DNA of 64,000 bases from Enterobacter sp. RHBSTW-00175 (GCF_013927005.1 NZ_CP055930.1:2480001-2544000), one strand, 5' to 3'. Shown: positions 19,901 through 29,917, counted from the first letter of the stretch. Notes: generated by a model not told the origin, from the sequence alone. Numbers and translations are program-made.

Positions 19901-20626
19901 TCAATGCTCCATTGTGAATTCAATCATGTCGGCGCGGGTCAGGCTGACGGAGTATTCCGTTGCGTTGATCTCACCGTCACGGTGGTTAAGGGTGCGCACG
20001 CAGAGCAGCGGAGCCATGTTGGGGATCTCCAGCACTTTGCTCTCTTTGGCCTGCGCGCGGCGGGCGCTGATACGGGTCTGGGTGCGTTTGAGCGCAATAC
20101 CTGTGGCATCACGCATGAAGTCGTGCAGCGACCCGCTGGAAAAGTTTTGCAGTACCGGCCAGAGGCCCAGGTCTGCGAAGTAGTGGTCTATCTGGCAGAC
20201 CGCCACGCCGTTGACCCGGCGCAGCGTGCGCAGGTGCACCACGTTATCGCCCTCCTGAATGCCCAGTGCGTCAGCTACGTGGCTGGAGGCCGGACGCAGT
20301 ACCGACAGCAGCTTTTCGCTGGTGGGGTGGCTACCCTGATCGAGCAGATTCTGGCTAAAGCGGGCCTGCGCGTTGAGCGGGTAGTCGAACGGGCGCTTCC
20401 GCACTAGCACGCCCACGCCCTGACGACGCTGTACCCATCCGCGCTCGACCAGCTGATCGATGGCGCGGCGCAAGGTATGACGATTCACTTCATAACGGTC
20501 GGCAAGCTGTTGTTCGGCAGGCAGGTAGTCTCCGCAGCGGTAGTGCGTGCGCAGTTCCACTTCAAGCTTTGCCGCGATCTCTTGCCAGCGGGTAGGGTAA
20601 CTGGTCGGATGTCTGGATAAGTGCAT
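19901..20626 (-). CDS. phnF: PhnF, GntR/HutC-family transcriptional regulator
   Basis: 241 residues from ATG 20626 (MHLSRHPTSYPTRWQEIA). Winged helix LPAEQQLADRYEVNRHTLRRAIDQLVERGWVQ in the first 75 residues, then a UTRA ligand domain. A regulator carried inside the phn operon; its role in E. coli is minor relative to PhoB. The frame opens 9 bases further upstream but the family start is preferred. Confidence 0.94.
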   Translation of the reverse strand: MHLSRHPTSYPTRWQEIAAKLEVELRTHYRCGDYLPAEQQLADRYEVNRHTLRRAIDQLVERGWVQRRQGVGVLVRKRPFDYPLNAQARFSQNLLDQGSHPTSEKLLSVLRPASSHVADALGIQEGDNVVHLRTLRRVNGVAVCQIDHYFADLGLWPVLQNFSSGSLHDFMRDATGIALKRTQTRISARRAQAKESKVLEIPNMAPLLCVRTLNHRDGEINATEYSVSLTRADMIEFTMEH

Positions 20627-20646
20627 ATAAATCAAAGCCTCGCTTC

Positions 20647-21426
20647 TCAGATGAAGTGCTTACGCAAACGTTGAGAGAGGAAATCCAGCAGGCTGACGGT
20701 GATGATGATAAGCACCATCAGGGCGCAGGTTTGCTGGAACTGGAAACCGCGAATGGCTTCCCATAGCGTCACACCAATGCCGCCTGCACCCACCATGCCG
20801 ACCACGGTGGCGGAACGGACGTTGGACTCGAAGCGGTACAGGGAGTAGGAGATGAGCAGCGGCATCACCTGCGGCAGCACGCCGTACAGAATTTCTTCGA
20901 TTTTATTGGCACCGGTCGCGCGGATGCCTTCAACCGGGCCGGGCTCAATGGCTTCAACCGCTTCCGAAAGCAGCTTGGAGAGCACGCCGGTGGTGTGAAT
21001 GAACAGCGCCATTACCCCGGCAAACGGGCCAAGTCCCACGGCGACCACGAAAAGCATCGCGAAGACCATTTCGTTGATGGCGCGGCAGGCGTCCATCAGG
21101 CGACGCATCGGCTGGTATACCCACCACGGCACGATGTTTTCGGCGCTCATCAGGCCAAACGGAATGGAGAGAATGACGGCAAGGGCGGTACCCCAGACGG
21201 CAATTTGCAGGGTGGTGGCCATCTCGCCGAGGTAATCCTGCCACTGGCTGAAGTCCGGCGGGAAGAAGTCGGCGGCGAAGGTTGCCATGTTGCCGGAGTC
21301 TTTGAAGAGCAGCAGCGGATCCATTTCCGCGCCCTTCCAGGAGATAACAAGCACCGCCAGCAGAATGGCCCAGCTAAATAGCGAGAACCAGCTGCGCTTT
21401 GGTGGCGGGACGGTGATGGTTTGCAT
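20647..21426 (-). CDS. phnE: PhnE, phosphonate ABC transporter permease (intact)
   Basis: 259 residues with about 6 membrane segments and the permease EAA-type loop [32 protein letters not shown]. In E. coli K-12 this gene is disrupted by an 8 bp duplication; here the frame is continuous, so phosphonate uptake should be functional. Confidence 0.95.
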   Translation of the reverse strand: MQTITVPPPKRSWFSLFSWAILLAVLVISWKGAEMDPLLLFKDSGNMATFAADFFPPDFSQWQDYLGEMATTLQIAVWGTALAVILSIPFGLMSAENIVPWWVYQPMRRLMDACRAINEMVFAMLFVVAVGLGPFAGVMALFIHTTGVLSKLLSEAVEAIEPGPVEGIRATGANKIEEILYGVLPQVMPLLISYSLYRFESNVRSATVVGMVGAGGIGVTLWEAIRGFQFQQTCALMVLIIITVSLLDFLSQRLRKHFI

Positions 21427-21477
21427 GTGTGCTCCTTTATCTGTTCTCCCTCTCCCTCAAGGGAGAGGGGACTTGAG

Positions 21478-22494
21478 TTACTGAACCACTTTATTCACGC
21501 TGGTCATTGCGCTCAGCGCCGCAGTCAGGCGGTCAAGGTCTTCAAGCTGCGCCTGAAGCTCAGAGACTTTGCTGGTCTTCTCTTCATCCTTCAGACCTTT
21601 GTTGTCCTTCACGCCCTGCATCTGCTTAAACAGCGCCAACTGGCGAATCGGCACCAGTTGCAGGTCGCTTGAGGCACGGAACGGCGCCCAGCCCAGACGT
21701 TCCAGCACGGTTTTCTCTTCCGGCGTTTTGCCGTAGTTCATGAAGAAGTCGTACACCTTGTCCTTGGTGCTTTCGGAGAGGTTTTTGCGCCACACGATTG
21801 GGTCACCCGGGATCAACGGGGACTTCCAGATAACCTTCAGCTCTTTCAGCTTGTCCGGCGCGGAGGTCTTCAACTTGTCGAGGTTTTCGGTGTTGTTGGT
21901 GGCAACATCTACCTGCTTGTTCGCCACGGCCAGCGCGTTGGTTTCGTGGCTGGCGTTGACGGTGCGCTTAAAGTCACTGGCAGACGCATTGTTCTTGGCG
22001 AAGACGTAGTAGCCCGGGACCAGGAAGCCAGAGGTAGAGTTCGGGTCGCCGTTACCAAAGGTCAGATCTTTGCGTTTGGCGAGCATGTCGTTGAGGTTAT
22101 TGATCGGGCTGTCTTTATTGACGATCAACACGCTCCAGTAACCCGGGGAGCCATCTGCCGCAACGGTCTGGGCAAAGACCTGGCCGTTCGCGCGATCGAC
22201 CGCTTCCATCGCAGAGAGGTTGCCGTACCAGGCGATGTCCACTTTGTTAAAGCGCATTCCCTGGATGATGCCCGCGTAATCCGGAGCGAAGAAGGCGTTC
22301 ACTTTGATCCCCAGTTTGGTTTCCATATCTTTCAGGAACGGTTCCCACTGAGGTTTGAGATTCTGCTGTGATTCCGTCGAAATAATGCCGAAGTTCAGTG
22401 CTTTTTCCTGCTCTTCCGCGTACGCAGGGCTTAACAGGGTGCTGATGCTGAACATGCTGGTGAAGGCCAGCGCGGCAACGGCTTTGTAGCTCAT
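21478..22494 (-). CDS. phnD: PhnD, periplasmic phosphonate-binding protein
   Basis: 338 residues with signal peptide (cleavage after SPAYA) followed by EEQEKALNFGIISTESQQNLKPQWEPFLKDME. Binds 2-aminoethylphosphonate and related compounds for PhnCE. A degenerate CCTCTCCC palindrome lies between this gene and phnE (21446-21470). Confidence 0.96.
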   Translation of the reverse strand: MSYKAVAALAFTSMFSISTLLSPAYAEEQEKALNFGIISTESQQNLKPQWEPFLKDMETKLGIKVNAFFAPDYAGIIQGMRFNKVDIAWYGNLSAMEAVDRANGQVFAQTVAADGSPGYWSVLIVNKDSPINNLNDMLAKRKDLTFGNGDPNSTSGFLVPGYYVFAKNNASASDFKRTVNASHETNALAVANKQVDVATNNTENLDKLKTSAPDKLKELKVIWKSPLIPGDPIVWRKNLSESTKDKVYDFFMNYGKTPEEKTVLERLGWAPFRASSDLQLVPIRQLALFKQMQGVKDNKGLKDEEKTSKVSELQAQLEDLDRLTAALSAMTSVNKVVQ

Positions 22495-22518
22495 GTACTT
22501 TCCTCGGATCGGGTTGAG

Positions 22519-23307
22519 TTATGCAGCCTGCGCGTTCTCATCGACGCGATTAATGCTGCGGTAGAGATGGTCAAAACGGTCGTTATCAAACTGATGGCTT
22601 GCGCCATCAAAGAACACATGCCCCTGACGCAGCGCGACAATGCGTTCGCAGTAGCGCAGGGCGTAATCCACCTGATGCAGCGTCACCACCACGGTGATGC
22701 CGTCGTTCTGGTTAATGTCGCGCAGGGTTTCCATCACGATGCGGGCAGATTCCGGGTCGAGCGAGGCAATCGGCTCATCGGCCAGGATCACTTTGGCTTT
22801 TTGCATCAGCGCACGGGCAATCGCCACGCGCTGCTGCTGGCCACCGGACAGGGTGGACACGCGCTGGTGAGCAAAATGGGCCATGCCGACGCGGGTCAGC
22901 GCCTGCAACGCTTGTTGTTTCTGTGAAGGAGAGAACCAACGCAGGCAGGTACGCCAGAACGGGGTGCTGCCGAGTGCGCCAATCAGAACGTTCTCCAGCA
23001 CCGTCAGGCGATTCACCAGGTTGAACTGCTGGAAGATGTAGCCTGTTTGCGCGCGGCTTTTGCGGATATCACGCGCCAGACGGCCCGCGCGTTGCACGGT
23101 GTTACCCAATAGCTCAACGTGGCTTTCGGGCGTTTTATCGCAGGTGATAAGCCCGCTCAAATGACGCAGAAGGGTGGATTTACCTGAACCGGAGGGGCCC
23201 AGCAGTGCCACCATTTCGCCCTGCTGGACGGTCAGATCAACGGCATGAAGAGCCTTATTGTGATGAAAGGTCTTGCTCAGTTTCTCGACGCGGATGACAG
23301 TTTGCAT
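22519..23307 (-). CDS. phnC: PhnC, phosphonate ABC transporter ATPase
   Basis: 262 residues from ATG 23307 ([20 protein letters not shown]). Walker [10 protein letters not shown], signature [15 protein letters not shown], Walker [13 protein letters not shown]. First gene of the phn operon; the extra upstream reading frame to 23415 covers the promoter region and is not part of the protein. Confidence 0.95.
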   Translation of the reverse strand: MQTVIRVEKLSKTFHHNKALHAVDLTVQQGEMVALLGPSGSGKSTLLRHLSGLITCDKTPESHVELLGNTVQRAGRLARDIRKSRAQTGYIFQQFNLVNRLTVLENVLIGALGSTPFWRTCLRWFSPSQKQQALQALTRVGMAHFAHQRVSTLSGGQQQRVAIARALMQKAKVILADEPIASLDPESARIVMETLRDINQNDGITVVVTLHQVDYALRYCERIVALRQGHVFFDGASHQFDNDRFDHLYRSINRVDENAQAA

Positions 23308-23352
23308 GTGCACAGGCCTCAGAATAAATGTGGCCTCATGCTGGCGCATCAA

Positions 23353-23374
23353 TGTGACATTTGGGTTAAGTCCT
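23353..23374 (-). promoter_or_regulatory. possible Pho box upstream of phnC
   Basis: Minus strand contains ATGTCACA, a good half-site of the PhoB box, about 46 bp before the phnC start; the second half-site expected 11 bp upstream is poor. The operon is PhoB-controlled in E. coli, which is the main reason to flag it. Confidence 0.35.
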
Positions 23375-23443
23375 GGTTGCGGGAATTTGAAGAGTTGAGG
23401 GGAAAACGATGACAATCACGGCAAGCCCGCCAACAGCGCCCGG

Positions 23444-23489
23444 TTGCACTGTTGGCGGATGCGTTGCGCTTATCCGGTCTACGACGTTT
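23444..23489. repeat. REP unit at the 3' end of phnB
   Basis: GTTGGCGGATGCGTTGCGCTTATCCGG-type REP sequence between phnC and phnB. It overlaps the end of phnB and supplies that gene's TAG stop codon, so the C-terminal residues of PhnB border a REP insertion. Confidence 0.75.
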
Positions 23490-23922
23490 GTTGCTGTTTA
23501 ACGACGTTAATCATCCACGGCACACCGTATTTGTCGGTGACTTTACCGAAACCGTGCGCCCAGAAGGTCTCCTGCCAGGCCATTTCAATGCTGCCGCCAG
23601 CGGCCAGATTATCGAACCAGCGTTTACCTTCCACTACGTCCTGGGTGTCGAGGACCAGGGTAAACCCGGCGTACTGTGCTTTAGTGCCGGGCGGTAACCC
23701 ATCGCTCATCATGATATCGCTGCCCGCGATGCGGACATTCGAGTGAGCAATAGCGGAATCCGGGAATTTCATACCTGACGGACAGCCTTCTTCACTGTTG
23801 TCGTCTTTTGGCATTTCGCCGAAGGTGATTTTGTAGAGAACGTCTGCGCCGACGGCCTGCTGGTAGAAGGCGCTGGCCTCTGCACAGTTGCCGGCGAAAG
23901 AGATGTAGGGACTTAATGGCAT
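23479..23922 (-). CDS. phnB: PhnB/YjdN, VOC-family protein
   Basis: 147 residues from ATG 23922 (MPLSPYISFAGNCAEASAFYQQAVGADV). Glyoxalase/bleomycin-resistance (vicinal oxygen chelate) fold with GFTLVLDTQDVVEGKRWFDNLAAGG repeat half. Despite its name it is not needed for C-P lyase and its activity is unknown. The stop lies inside a REP sequence. Confidence 0.92.
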   Translation of the reverse strand: MPLSPYISFAGNCAEASAFYQQAVGADVLYKITFGEMPKDDNSEEGCPSGMKFPDSAIAHSNVRIAGSDIMMSDGLPPGTKAQYAGFTLVLDTQDVVEGKRWFDNLAAGGSIEMAWQETFWAHGFGKVTDKYGVPWMINVVKQQQTS

Positions 23923-23968
23923 AATCTTTACCTCAGGTAAAAGAAGCCCAATAAGTGTAGTTCTGTTT

Positions 23969-24037
23969 TTGTAGGCTGGATAAGCGCAGCGCATCCGGTA
24001 AAAGCGCCTGGCGGCGCTTCGTTTACCGGGCCTGCAT
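23969..24037. repeat. BIME-like paired REP sequences between yjdM and phnB
   Basis: GTAGGCTGGATAAGCGCAGC and the inverted GCGCTTCGTTTACCGGGCC unit separated by a short hairpin (AAGCGCC/GGCGCTT). Lies just after the yjdM stop region and just upstream of phnB. Confidence 0.8.
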
Positions 24038-24057
24038 GAGAGATAAAGGCAGGTAAA

Positions 24058-24393
24058 TCAGTTCTTTTTCACGAATTCAGATTTCAACTTCATTGGGCCA
24101 AAACCGTCAATTTTGCAGTCAATATTATGGTCGCCTTCAACCAGACGGATATTCTTCACTTTGGTGCCAATCTTCAGCATTGAAGAGCTGCCTTTCACTT
24201 TCAGGTCTTTAACGACGGTAACACTGTCGCCATCGGCCAGCAGATTACCGTTAGCATCTTTAACGATCAGCGTATCGCTATCCGCAGAAGGTTCTGCATT
24301 GTTCCATTCGTGGGCGCATTCCGGGCAGATGAACATGCCATTATCTTCGTAAGTGTATTCAGAATTGCATTTCGGGCAGTGTGGGAGTTGCAT
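24058..24393 (-). CDS. yjdM: YjdM (PhnA) zinc-ribbon protein
   Basis: 111 residues from ATG 24393 ([13 protein letters not shown]). Zinc ribbon CPKC ... CPEC in the first 30 residues, then an SH3-like beta domain ([18 protein letters not shown]...). Called PhnA historically but unrelated to phosphonoacetate hydrolase in this group; function unknown. Confidence 0.93.
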   Translation of the reverse strand: MQLPHCPKCNSEYTYEDNGMFICPECAHEWNNAEPSADSDTLIVKDANGNLLADGDSVTVVKDLKVKGSSSMLKIGTKVKNIRLVEGDHNIDCKIDGFGPMKLKSEFVKKN

Positions 24394-24991
24394 GTCGGTA
24401 TCCTCAAAAAAGTGCTTAACGGGCTGGAAAGTGCCAGCTAAATGACGGCATGGTGCCGAAAAAGGCGGCAAGTATAGCGCAAATCCACAACCTTGTCGGT
24501 GATATTACATAATAAAAAAAGTGCAAAATTTCTGCCGGGAATGACACTTCCTGTCAGTCAGATAAGCGATTCTTACAGCATTAAGACCGTGGAAAACGTT
24601 GATGTTAAATATATCGATTATTTTATTACATCAAATTGCTACGCTCCTTCATTTCGGATAAGGTTAAGCAGTAAGTTGTTATTTATCCACAGTCTCTACC
24701 GCCATGCAGCAAATGGCGGCGGTGAATTACCTCTCTTTTTAGGTGGGTAAATAATGATGATATATCCTGAAATTTCCTAAAAATGCGCTACGCTTTTTAT
24801 CTTTTGGTTATCTGACCAAGGGGGGAGTTTTACACGCAATACAATGATAAGAATATAATTCTGATTATCATCAATCAGTTATATTTAAGTGACCATGTTT
24901 TCCACACGTGATCATATAAGCCAAAACAGCATAATTAAAACGAAGTGGCTTAATAAAAGTAATAAATTTGCGTTAAGGAAAGGCTTTTATC
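24394..24991. other. AT-rich intergenic region between divergent yjdM and crfC
   Basis: About 600 bp without a credible gene. It must hold the yjdM and crfC promoters. The only evident structure is CCGCCAT-N7-ATGGCGG at 24699-24719, a hairpin lacking an immediate T-run. The crfC start is preceded by AAGGAAAGG (about 24976-24984). No RNA gene recognised. Confidence 0.6.
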
Positions 24992-27346
24992 ATGCACACA
25001 CAGACCATTTTTGAATTAAGCCAGGAAGCGGAACGTTTGCTCCAGCTTGCTTTGCAGAATCTTGATACGTTGAAATCAATGCCAGTTGCGATGCTGGATA
25101 GTACGACTGCCGCTATATCTGGTGAAAATAACAACGTTTTACCTTTGCATTTCAGCGCGCGTGGCGTCGAATCTCAGCAAGCGATGCTGAATAATGAATT
25201 ACGGAAAATAACCCGTCTTGAAATGGTATTGGCAATTGTTGGAACCATGAAAGCGGGTAAATCGACAACCATTAATGCAATTGTGGGCACGGAGGTCTTA
25301 CCGAACCGCAACCGCCCAATGACAGCGCTGCCCACGCTTATCCGCCATACCCCTGGTCAGAAAGAGCCTGTGCTGCATTTCTCACATGTTTCGCCTATTG
25401 ATGCCTTGATCCAGCAGCTTCAGCAAAAGCTGTGTAACTCTGACCGCGGCAAACTGACGCGTCGTCTTGAAATTGATAAAGATATGAATGCGCTACTGGA
25501 GCGTATCGAAAAAGGCGAAGCATTTGAAAAACACCATCTTGGTGCGCAACCTATATTTAATTGTTTGAAAAACCTGAACGATCTGGTGAGGTTATCTCAG
25601 GCGCTGGGTGTCGATTTTCCGTTTACAGAATATGTGTCCATTGAACATATTCCGGTAATTGAAGTGGAGTTTGTGCATCTTGCCGGAATGGATGCCCATC
25701 TTGGGCAATTGACCCTGCTGGACACCCCGGGGCCGAATGAGGCCGGGCAGCCACATCTGCAAAAAATGCTCAGTGAGCAACTGGCGCGCGCATCGGCGGT
25801 GCTGGCGGTGATGGATTACACCCAGCTTAAATCGATTTCCGATCAGGAGGTGCGCCAGGCGATTTCAGCCGTTGGGAAATCGGTGCCACTGTACGCCCTG
25901 GTTAATAAGTTCGATCAGAAAGACCGCAATAGCGATGATGAAGAACAAGTCAGGGCAATGATTTCCGGCACACTGATGAAAGGGAATATTTCGCCGGGGC
26001 AGATTTACCCGGTTTCTTCAATGTGGGCCTACCTTGCAAATCGTGCGCGTTTTGAGATGACAGTAAACGGCCGCCTGCCTAATCATCAGGAGCAGCGTTG
26101 GGTGCAGGATTTTGCCGAAGCGGCGCTTGGACGGCGCTGGCGTACGGCTGATTTGGACAATGTTGAACATCTTCGCCATGCGGCGGATCTGTTGTGGGAA
26201 GACTCGTTGTTTGAGCAGCCAATCCGTAAACTGATTTATGCCGCTTATGCTAACGCTTCACTCTTTGCCCTGCGCTCGGCCTCACATAAGTTGCTGAACT
26301 ATGCGCAAAACGCCAGGGAGTACCTCGAGTTTCGCTATCAGGGTTTGACGGTTGCTTTTGAGGCGCTTGAACTTAACATTGCGCGCCTCGAAGAGGATAT
26401 GGCGTTACTCCAGACCCGCCAGAATGCGGTAAGCGATGAAGTGGAACATGAGGTGGCACAGGCGCTGAGTACCACAGATTACGTTATTGCCCAGCAAAAA
26501 CTCTGGCTGCAATCGTCGATTGAACATGTCTTCAGTAACGACAATATTCTTGATTTGGCTGGGATTGATTCGCGGGATTTACGCCACAACGCCCTGGAAG
26601 AGCTGCAACAGTTAGTGCTGGAAGATGAAGGCCAGGCCCAGATTGTCCTGAGCAAGATCCGCTCTTCCTGTGAACTGATTATGCTGGATGTGCAGAGTAA
26701 AATCAGCCGGGAGCTGGCGCTGCGCTTTGATCAGCTGGAGGTCACGCTGGCGCGTTCGCTCAATGAGGCGATGCGCCCTATCGAAACGCGTATTAAAGAA
26801 CAACTGAGCCACGCCGGGTTCCGCGCGCGGATCAGCTTCCCGGCGTTTCAGGCAAATCAGCTGAATTTCAACACCCGCGCGCTGTTTAACGATGCGATCG
26901 CGATGGATAACCGCCCTACGGGGCAGCCTTCATGCGCGGGGAGCGTGCGCGAAACGGTTTCCCGCTGGCTGAACAATCCGGGTTGGGGCTGGGAAGATTA
27001 CGTCGAGACACGCACACGATATGTTATTGATGTTGGCCAGCTTCATGACAAGTTTAAGCAACATATTGATCAGTTTTGTGAACAAATCCGTAAAGCTTTG
27101 GCCGCGCAGGTCGATGTCTCTGTTACGGCGGGTATGGCAACCTTCTTTGCAGAATTTTCGTTATGCCTGACCGGGTTACAGGAAAGCTTGCGTGATAGCC
27201 TCGCAGTACGGCAGCAAAATGAGCATTCGACCCGAGCGCTCAGTCAGCTGTTGAAGCACAGTATCACTACTGCGACGTGGATTCAGGAAGATACCCGACT
27301 GTTACGCGATGATATTCAAACTCTATTCGCGGCAGAGCAACCATGA
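24992..27346 (+). CDS. crfC: CrfC (YjdA), dynamin-like GTPase, replication clamp-binding factor
   Basis: 784 residues. G1/P-loop GTMKAGKST (residues 84-92), G2 region RNRPMTALPT, G3 LLDTPGPNEAG (D244), G4 ALVNKFDQ; then long helical stretches typical of bacterial dynamins. In E. coli the protein binds the beta clamp and is needed for proper nucleoid segregation after replication. About 40 residues longer than the E. coli protein (742), with additions in the N-terminal linker and mid-helical region. Translationally coupled to yjcZ (4 bp overlap). Confidence 0.93.
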   Translation: MHTQTIFELSQEAERLLQLALQNLDTLKSMPVAMLDSTTAAISGENNNVLPLHFSARGVESQQAMLNNELRKITRLEMVLAIVGTMKAGKSTTINAIVGTEVLPNRNRPMTALPTLIRHTPGQKEPVLHFSHVSPIDALIQQLQQKLCNSDRGKLTRRLEIDKDMNALLERIEKGEAFEKHHLGAQPIFNCLKNLNDLVRLSQALGVDFPFTEYVSIEHIPVIEVEFVHLAGMDAHLGQLTLLDTPGPNEAGQPHLQKMLSEQLARASAVLAVMDYTQLKSISDQEVRQAISAVGKSVPLYALVNKFDQKDRNSDDEEQVRAMISGTLMKGNISPGQIYPVSSMWAYLANRARFEMTVNGRLPNHQEQRWVQDFAEAALGRRWRTADLDNVEHLRHAADLLWEDSLFEQPIRKLIYAAYANASLFALRSASHKLLNYAQNAREYLEFRYQGLTVAFEALELNIARLEEDMALLQTRQNAVSDEVEHEVAQALSTTDYVIAQQKLWLQSSIEHVFSNDNILDLAGIDSRDLRHNALEELQQLVLEDEGQAQIVLSKIRSSCELIMLDVQSKISRELALRFDQLEVTLARSLNEAMRPIETRIKEQLSHAGFRARISFPAFQANQLNFNTRALFNDAIAMDNRPTGQPSCAGSVRETVSRWLNNPGWGWEDYVETRTRYVIDVGQLHDKFKQHIDQFCEQIRKALAAQVDVSVTAGMATFFAEFSLCLTGLQESLRDSLAVRQQNEHSTRALSQLLKHSITTATWIQEDTRLLRDDIQTLFAAEQP

Positions 27347-28218
27347 CAACACAACTACTGGACGGTCCCGGGCGGACGCTGGAGTGTATTCATCCTAAAT
27401 TTATGGTCGATCTGGTTCAGGGGGTGGACGCTGTGCGTCATTCCCCTTTGGGGCCGCAACAGCTGCAATTTCGTGAGCGTTTGACTCAAGAGATCATGAC
27501 GCACACCCGGCTGCGGCCCTGGGCAATGGCGGGAATGCTCAACGAAAATGCGGCATTGCGTCTGGGCCTGGCCGAGAAACTGGCGGGGATGCTCGACCCG
27601 GGGCACCTGGCGTTGACGCGGATGACGGAAAAACTGACCGCACTGCGCCAGCAGGCTAACCCGCGCGCGCCGCAGTCGCCGGCGCTAATGCAGCAATACG
27701 ACGAACTTTCATCCCATTTTCAGCAGCGCGCAAACTATAAAGAAAAAGCGTTAACACAACGCGGCCTGACGGTGCAGGCGGGCGAGCACAGCGAACAGAT
27801 TTTTACCCGCTGGCGGGCCGGGCATTACGACGGCTGGTCACTCGCCGGGCGGTGCTACATCGTGCTGGAGGAGCTGCGCTGGGGGCCGTTTGGCGATGCA
27901 TGTCGGCTGGCAAATGAAGATGTGGCGGAGATGCTCAAAGATAACCTGCGCAGCATGGCAGCGAATTATCTTGCGCAGGGAATCAATGCATCCCCCGCGA
28001 CCCGGCATTTTTATCATCAATGGCTGACGACGCCTGCCTCTCCGAGGCTGGTTGATCACAAAGATATGCTGGGCTGGCTTGGCGACTGGTGTCAGGCAGA
28101 TAAACACCCGGTGAGCTGGTCGGTAACGCAGAACTGGCAAACCGTCGCCTTAGGGATGCCGAGACTCTGTTCAGCGAAACGGCTGGTGGATGCCATGGTA
28201 GAAGAGATTTTTGGCTGA
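27343..28218 (+). CDS. yjcZ: YjcZ family protein, partner of CrfC
   Basis: 291 residues, mostly helical, with no recognisable catalytic motif. In E. coli yjcZ lies directly after crfC and before proP, and the same order holds here. The overlap ATGACA/TGA with crfC implies co-expression and a linked role, probably in chromosome or clamp dynamics (inference). Function not established from the sequence. Confidence 0.9.
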   Translation: MTTQLLDGPGRTLECIHPKFMVDLVQGVDAVRHSPLGPQQLQFRERLTQEIMTHTRLRPWAMAGMLNENAALRLGLAEKLAGMLDPGHLALTRMTEKLTALRQQANPRAPQSPALMQQYDELSSHFQQRANYKEKALTQRGLTVQAGEHSEQIFTRWRAGHYDGWSLAGRCYIVLEELRWGPFGDACRLANEDVAEMLKDNLRSMAANYLAQGINASPATRHFYHQWLTTPASPRLVDHKDMLGWLGDWCQADKHPVSWSVTQNWQTVALGMPRLCSAKRLVDAMVEEIFG

Positions 28219-28233
28219 CGTTCTTGTTACGAA

Positions 28234-28255
28234 CCCTCCCCACACAAGGAGAGGG
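28234..28255. terminator. hairpin between convergent yjcZ and kdgT
   Basis: CCCTCCCC-ACACAA-GGAGAGGG-like stem in the 55 bp gap between two converging genes; related in sequence to the REP-like repeats elsewhere in the window. No long T-run, so termination is only likely. Confidence 0.45.
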
Positions 28256-28273
28256 TATCGTTAGCACGGCGTA

Positions 28274-29266
28274 TTAGTGATGCAACTCTACCGCTTTTTG
28301 TTCCACTTTCTGAGCCGCTACACTCCCGAAGCGTTTGGCGTACAGCGCGGTAATGATCGGCACCAGAATGGCCGTCACAATCACGCTGGCTGCAACCAGC
28401 GCAGTCGCTGAGGCGGCAACAGGTTCGAAGGCCGGGTTAATCTGGGCAATAATGACCGGGTTTGCCACGGCGGCCCCCGCGGCTGACGAGGCGGCAACAC
28501 CTGCGGTTCCGTTTCCTCCCCCAATCACACGGTCGGCAATAATCAGCGGGATCCCGGTGATGATGATAACCGCCACACCCAGCACAATACCCAGCAGGCC
28601 AGTATCGAGGATAACGTTCAGGTTAATGGTATTCCCGAGCGCAAAACCAAAGAACGGGATCAGCACCGGTGTTGCTTTGCTGAAGAAATCACGCAGATCG
28701 TGGTCCAGGTTACCCAGCGCAAACCCGATCAGGAATGGCAGGACTGCGCCAACAAAGTGATGCGGTTCAAACGTTGCCAGACCCGCAGAGCCGAGGATCA
28801 GCATGGTCATGAGTGGGCCGGATTCCAGAGACATCAGGACGAAGGCGCCGGATTCTTCTTTTGTGCCGTACTGGTTCATCAGGCTGGCATATAACCCGCC
28901 GTTGGTCATATCCATCGCCGAGACAATAGCCAGAACGGATAATCCGGCAAAGAAACCGGTCTGTACGCCATTCTCAGGAATAAACAGGGCACAGACCATT
29001 GCGACTACCCAGGCTACAGCGATTTTGGTGATAACCAGCGTCCCGGATTTACGCAATACCGTCCCTGTCGCGCGTAAATTAATAGAGGCACCAATACAAA
29101 AGAACCATACCGCCAGAATCGGGACTGTACCGGTGATCATCCCTTTCGTGAAACCGCCAAAATAAGCCCCGGTATTCGGTGCCAGAGTATTCAGGATCGC
29201 ACCAAGCACTAGCGGGACCAGCATCATACCGCCAGGAATGCGTTCTATCGTGGCTTTAATTTTCAT
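28274..29266 (-). CDS. kdgT: 2-keto-3-deoxygluconate permease
   Basis: 330 residues, 10 or so membrane segments, KdgT family ([57 protein letters not shown]). Proton-coupled uptake of 2-keto-3-deoxygluconate from pectin or alginate breakdown. Read divergently from proP with a 650 bp regulatory gap. A near-consensus KdgR operator lies about 213-231 bp upstream of the start. Confidence 0.94.
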   Translation of the reverse strand: MKIKATIERIPGGMMLVPLVLGAILNTLAPNTGAYFGGFTKGMITGTVPILAVWFFCIGASINLRATGTVLRKSGTLVITKIAVAWVVAMVCALFIPENGVQTGFFAGLSVLAIVSAMDMTNGGLYASLMNQYGTKEESGAFVLMSLESGPLMTMLILGSAGLATFEPHHFVGAVLPFLIGFALGNLDHDLRDFFSKATPVLIPFFGFALGNTINLNVILDTGLLGIVLGVAVIIITGIPLIIADRVIGGGNGTAGVAASSAAGAAVANPVIIAQINPAFEPVAASATALVAASVIVTAILVPIITALYAKRFGSVAAQKVEQKAVELHH

Positions 29267-29478
29267 GTTTAACCCTCACATCTCACCCCGCGTGGTTGGC
29301 GAAAAAGGCGAAAAAAAATAATTCAATTAATTCAACGAATTGATGGTTTGTGACAGCCGTTAATTCGTTATCCATGCAATAAATTTAAATAAGTGACTTC
29401 CGCTTAACGTTCGAAGGAAGCACTCAAGGTGTGGTGTTCGGATTTATGATGCGATAATCGGAATGATGATTCAATGAA

Positions 29479-29497
29479 AATAAAACAGTGTTTTAGT
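29479..29497. promoter_or_regulatory. KdgR operator for kdgT
   Basis: AATAAAACAGTGTTTTAGT matches the IclR-type KdgR consensus AATRAAAYRNYRTTTYATT at 18 of 19 positions and contains the palindrome TAAAACA-G-TGTTTTA. Its place upstream of the ketodeoxygluconate permease fits repression relieved by the inducer. Confidence 0.82.
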
Positions 29498-29706
29498 TAT
29501 CCAAATCACATATTTTGTGTAAACATTCGCATTGCCGGTTGATAATTAAAAATTCTGTAAATTTGATGTGAAAAAATGTGGATTGTTTTTTGTTAGGGGA
29601 AAAATAATAACGCCCGCAAGGATATTTATGGGGAGCCACTCTGAAAGAGTACGGAGGAGGGATAATTGACAAATCCTGAAGGCAGCTGACGAACAGGGCA
29701 AATATG

Positions 29707-29722
29707 TGTGAAGTTGATCACA
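29707..29722. promoter_or_regulatory. CRP site of the proP P1 promoter
   Basis: TGTGA-AGTTGA-TCACA is a perfect CRP core. The surrounding sequence, including GCTGGTAGGGTAAAGAAGTC downstream, corresponds to the osmotically activated, CRP-repressed P1 promoter of E. coli proP. Confidence 0.85.
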
Positions 29723-29820
29723 AATATAAACGCTGGTAGGGTAAAGAAGTCATTAACTGCCCAGACAGGCGTCAACAGGTTCGGTTGTATAGGCGTAAAA
29801 CGTCAATGTAAGTAAACCTG

Positions 29821-29830
29821 CTACGCTTGA
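29821..29830 (+). promoter_or_regulatory. proP P2 -10 element, sigma-S type
   Basis: CTACGCTTGA fits the extended sigma-S -10 pattern (CTAYRCTTA) and sits where the Fis-activated, RpoS-dependent proP P2 promoter lies in E. coli, about 95 bp before the start codon. Confidence 0.7.
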
Positions 29831-29867
29831 AGAGGACATGCGCAAGAGGCGCTCACCTGGTCCACAG

Positions 29868-29887
29868 ACCGCAGGAATTTCTGTGGT
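29868..29887 (+). promoter_or_regulatory. stem-loop in the proP leader
   Basis: ACCGCAG-GAATTT-CTGTGGT forms a 7 bp stem about 30 nt before the proP start. The E. coli proP leader has a GC-rich hairpin at the same place that is processed post-transcriptionally. Here it is shorter. Confidence 0.5.
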
Positions 29888-29917
29888 GCGGACAGGGCCA
29901 ACTCTACGAGGATAGCA

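Noticed and set aside
22519-23415. Longer PhnC starting at 23415
   Set aside because: The extra 36 residues cover the promoter/Pho-box region and do not resemble PhnC; the start at 23307 matches the family.
24493-24750. 85-residue frame upstream of crfC
   Set aside because: No ribosome binding site, odd composition in AT-rich intergenic DNA, no recognisable family.
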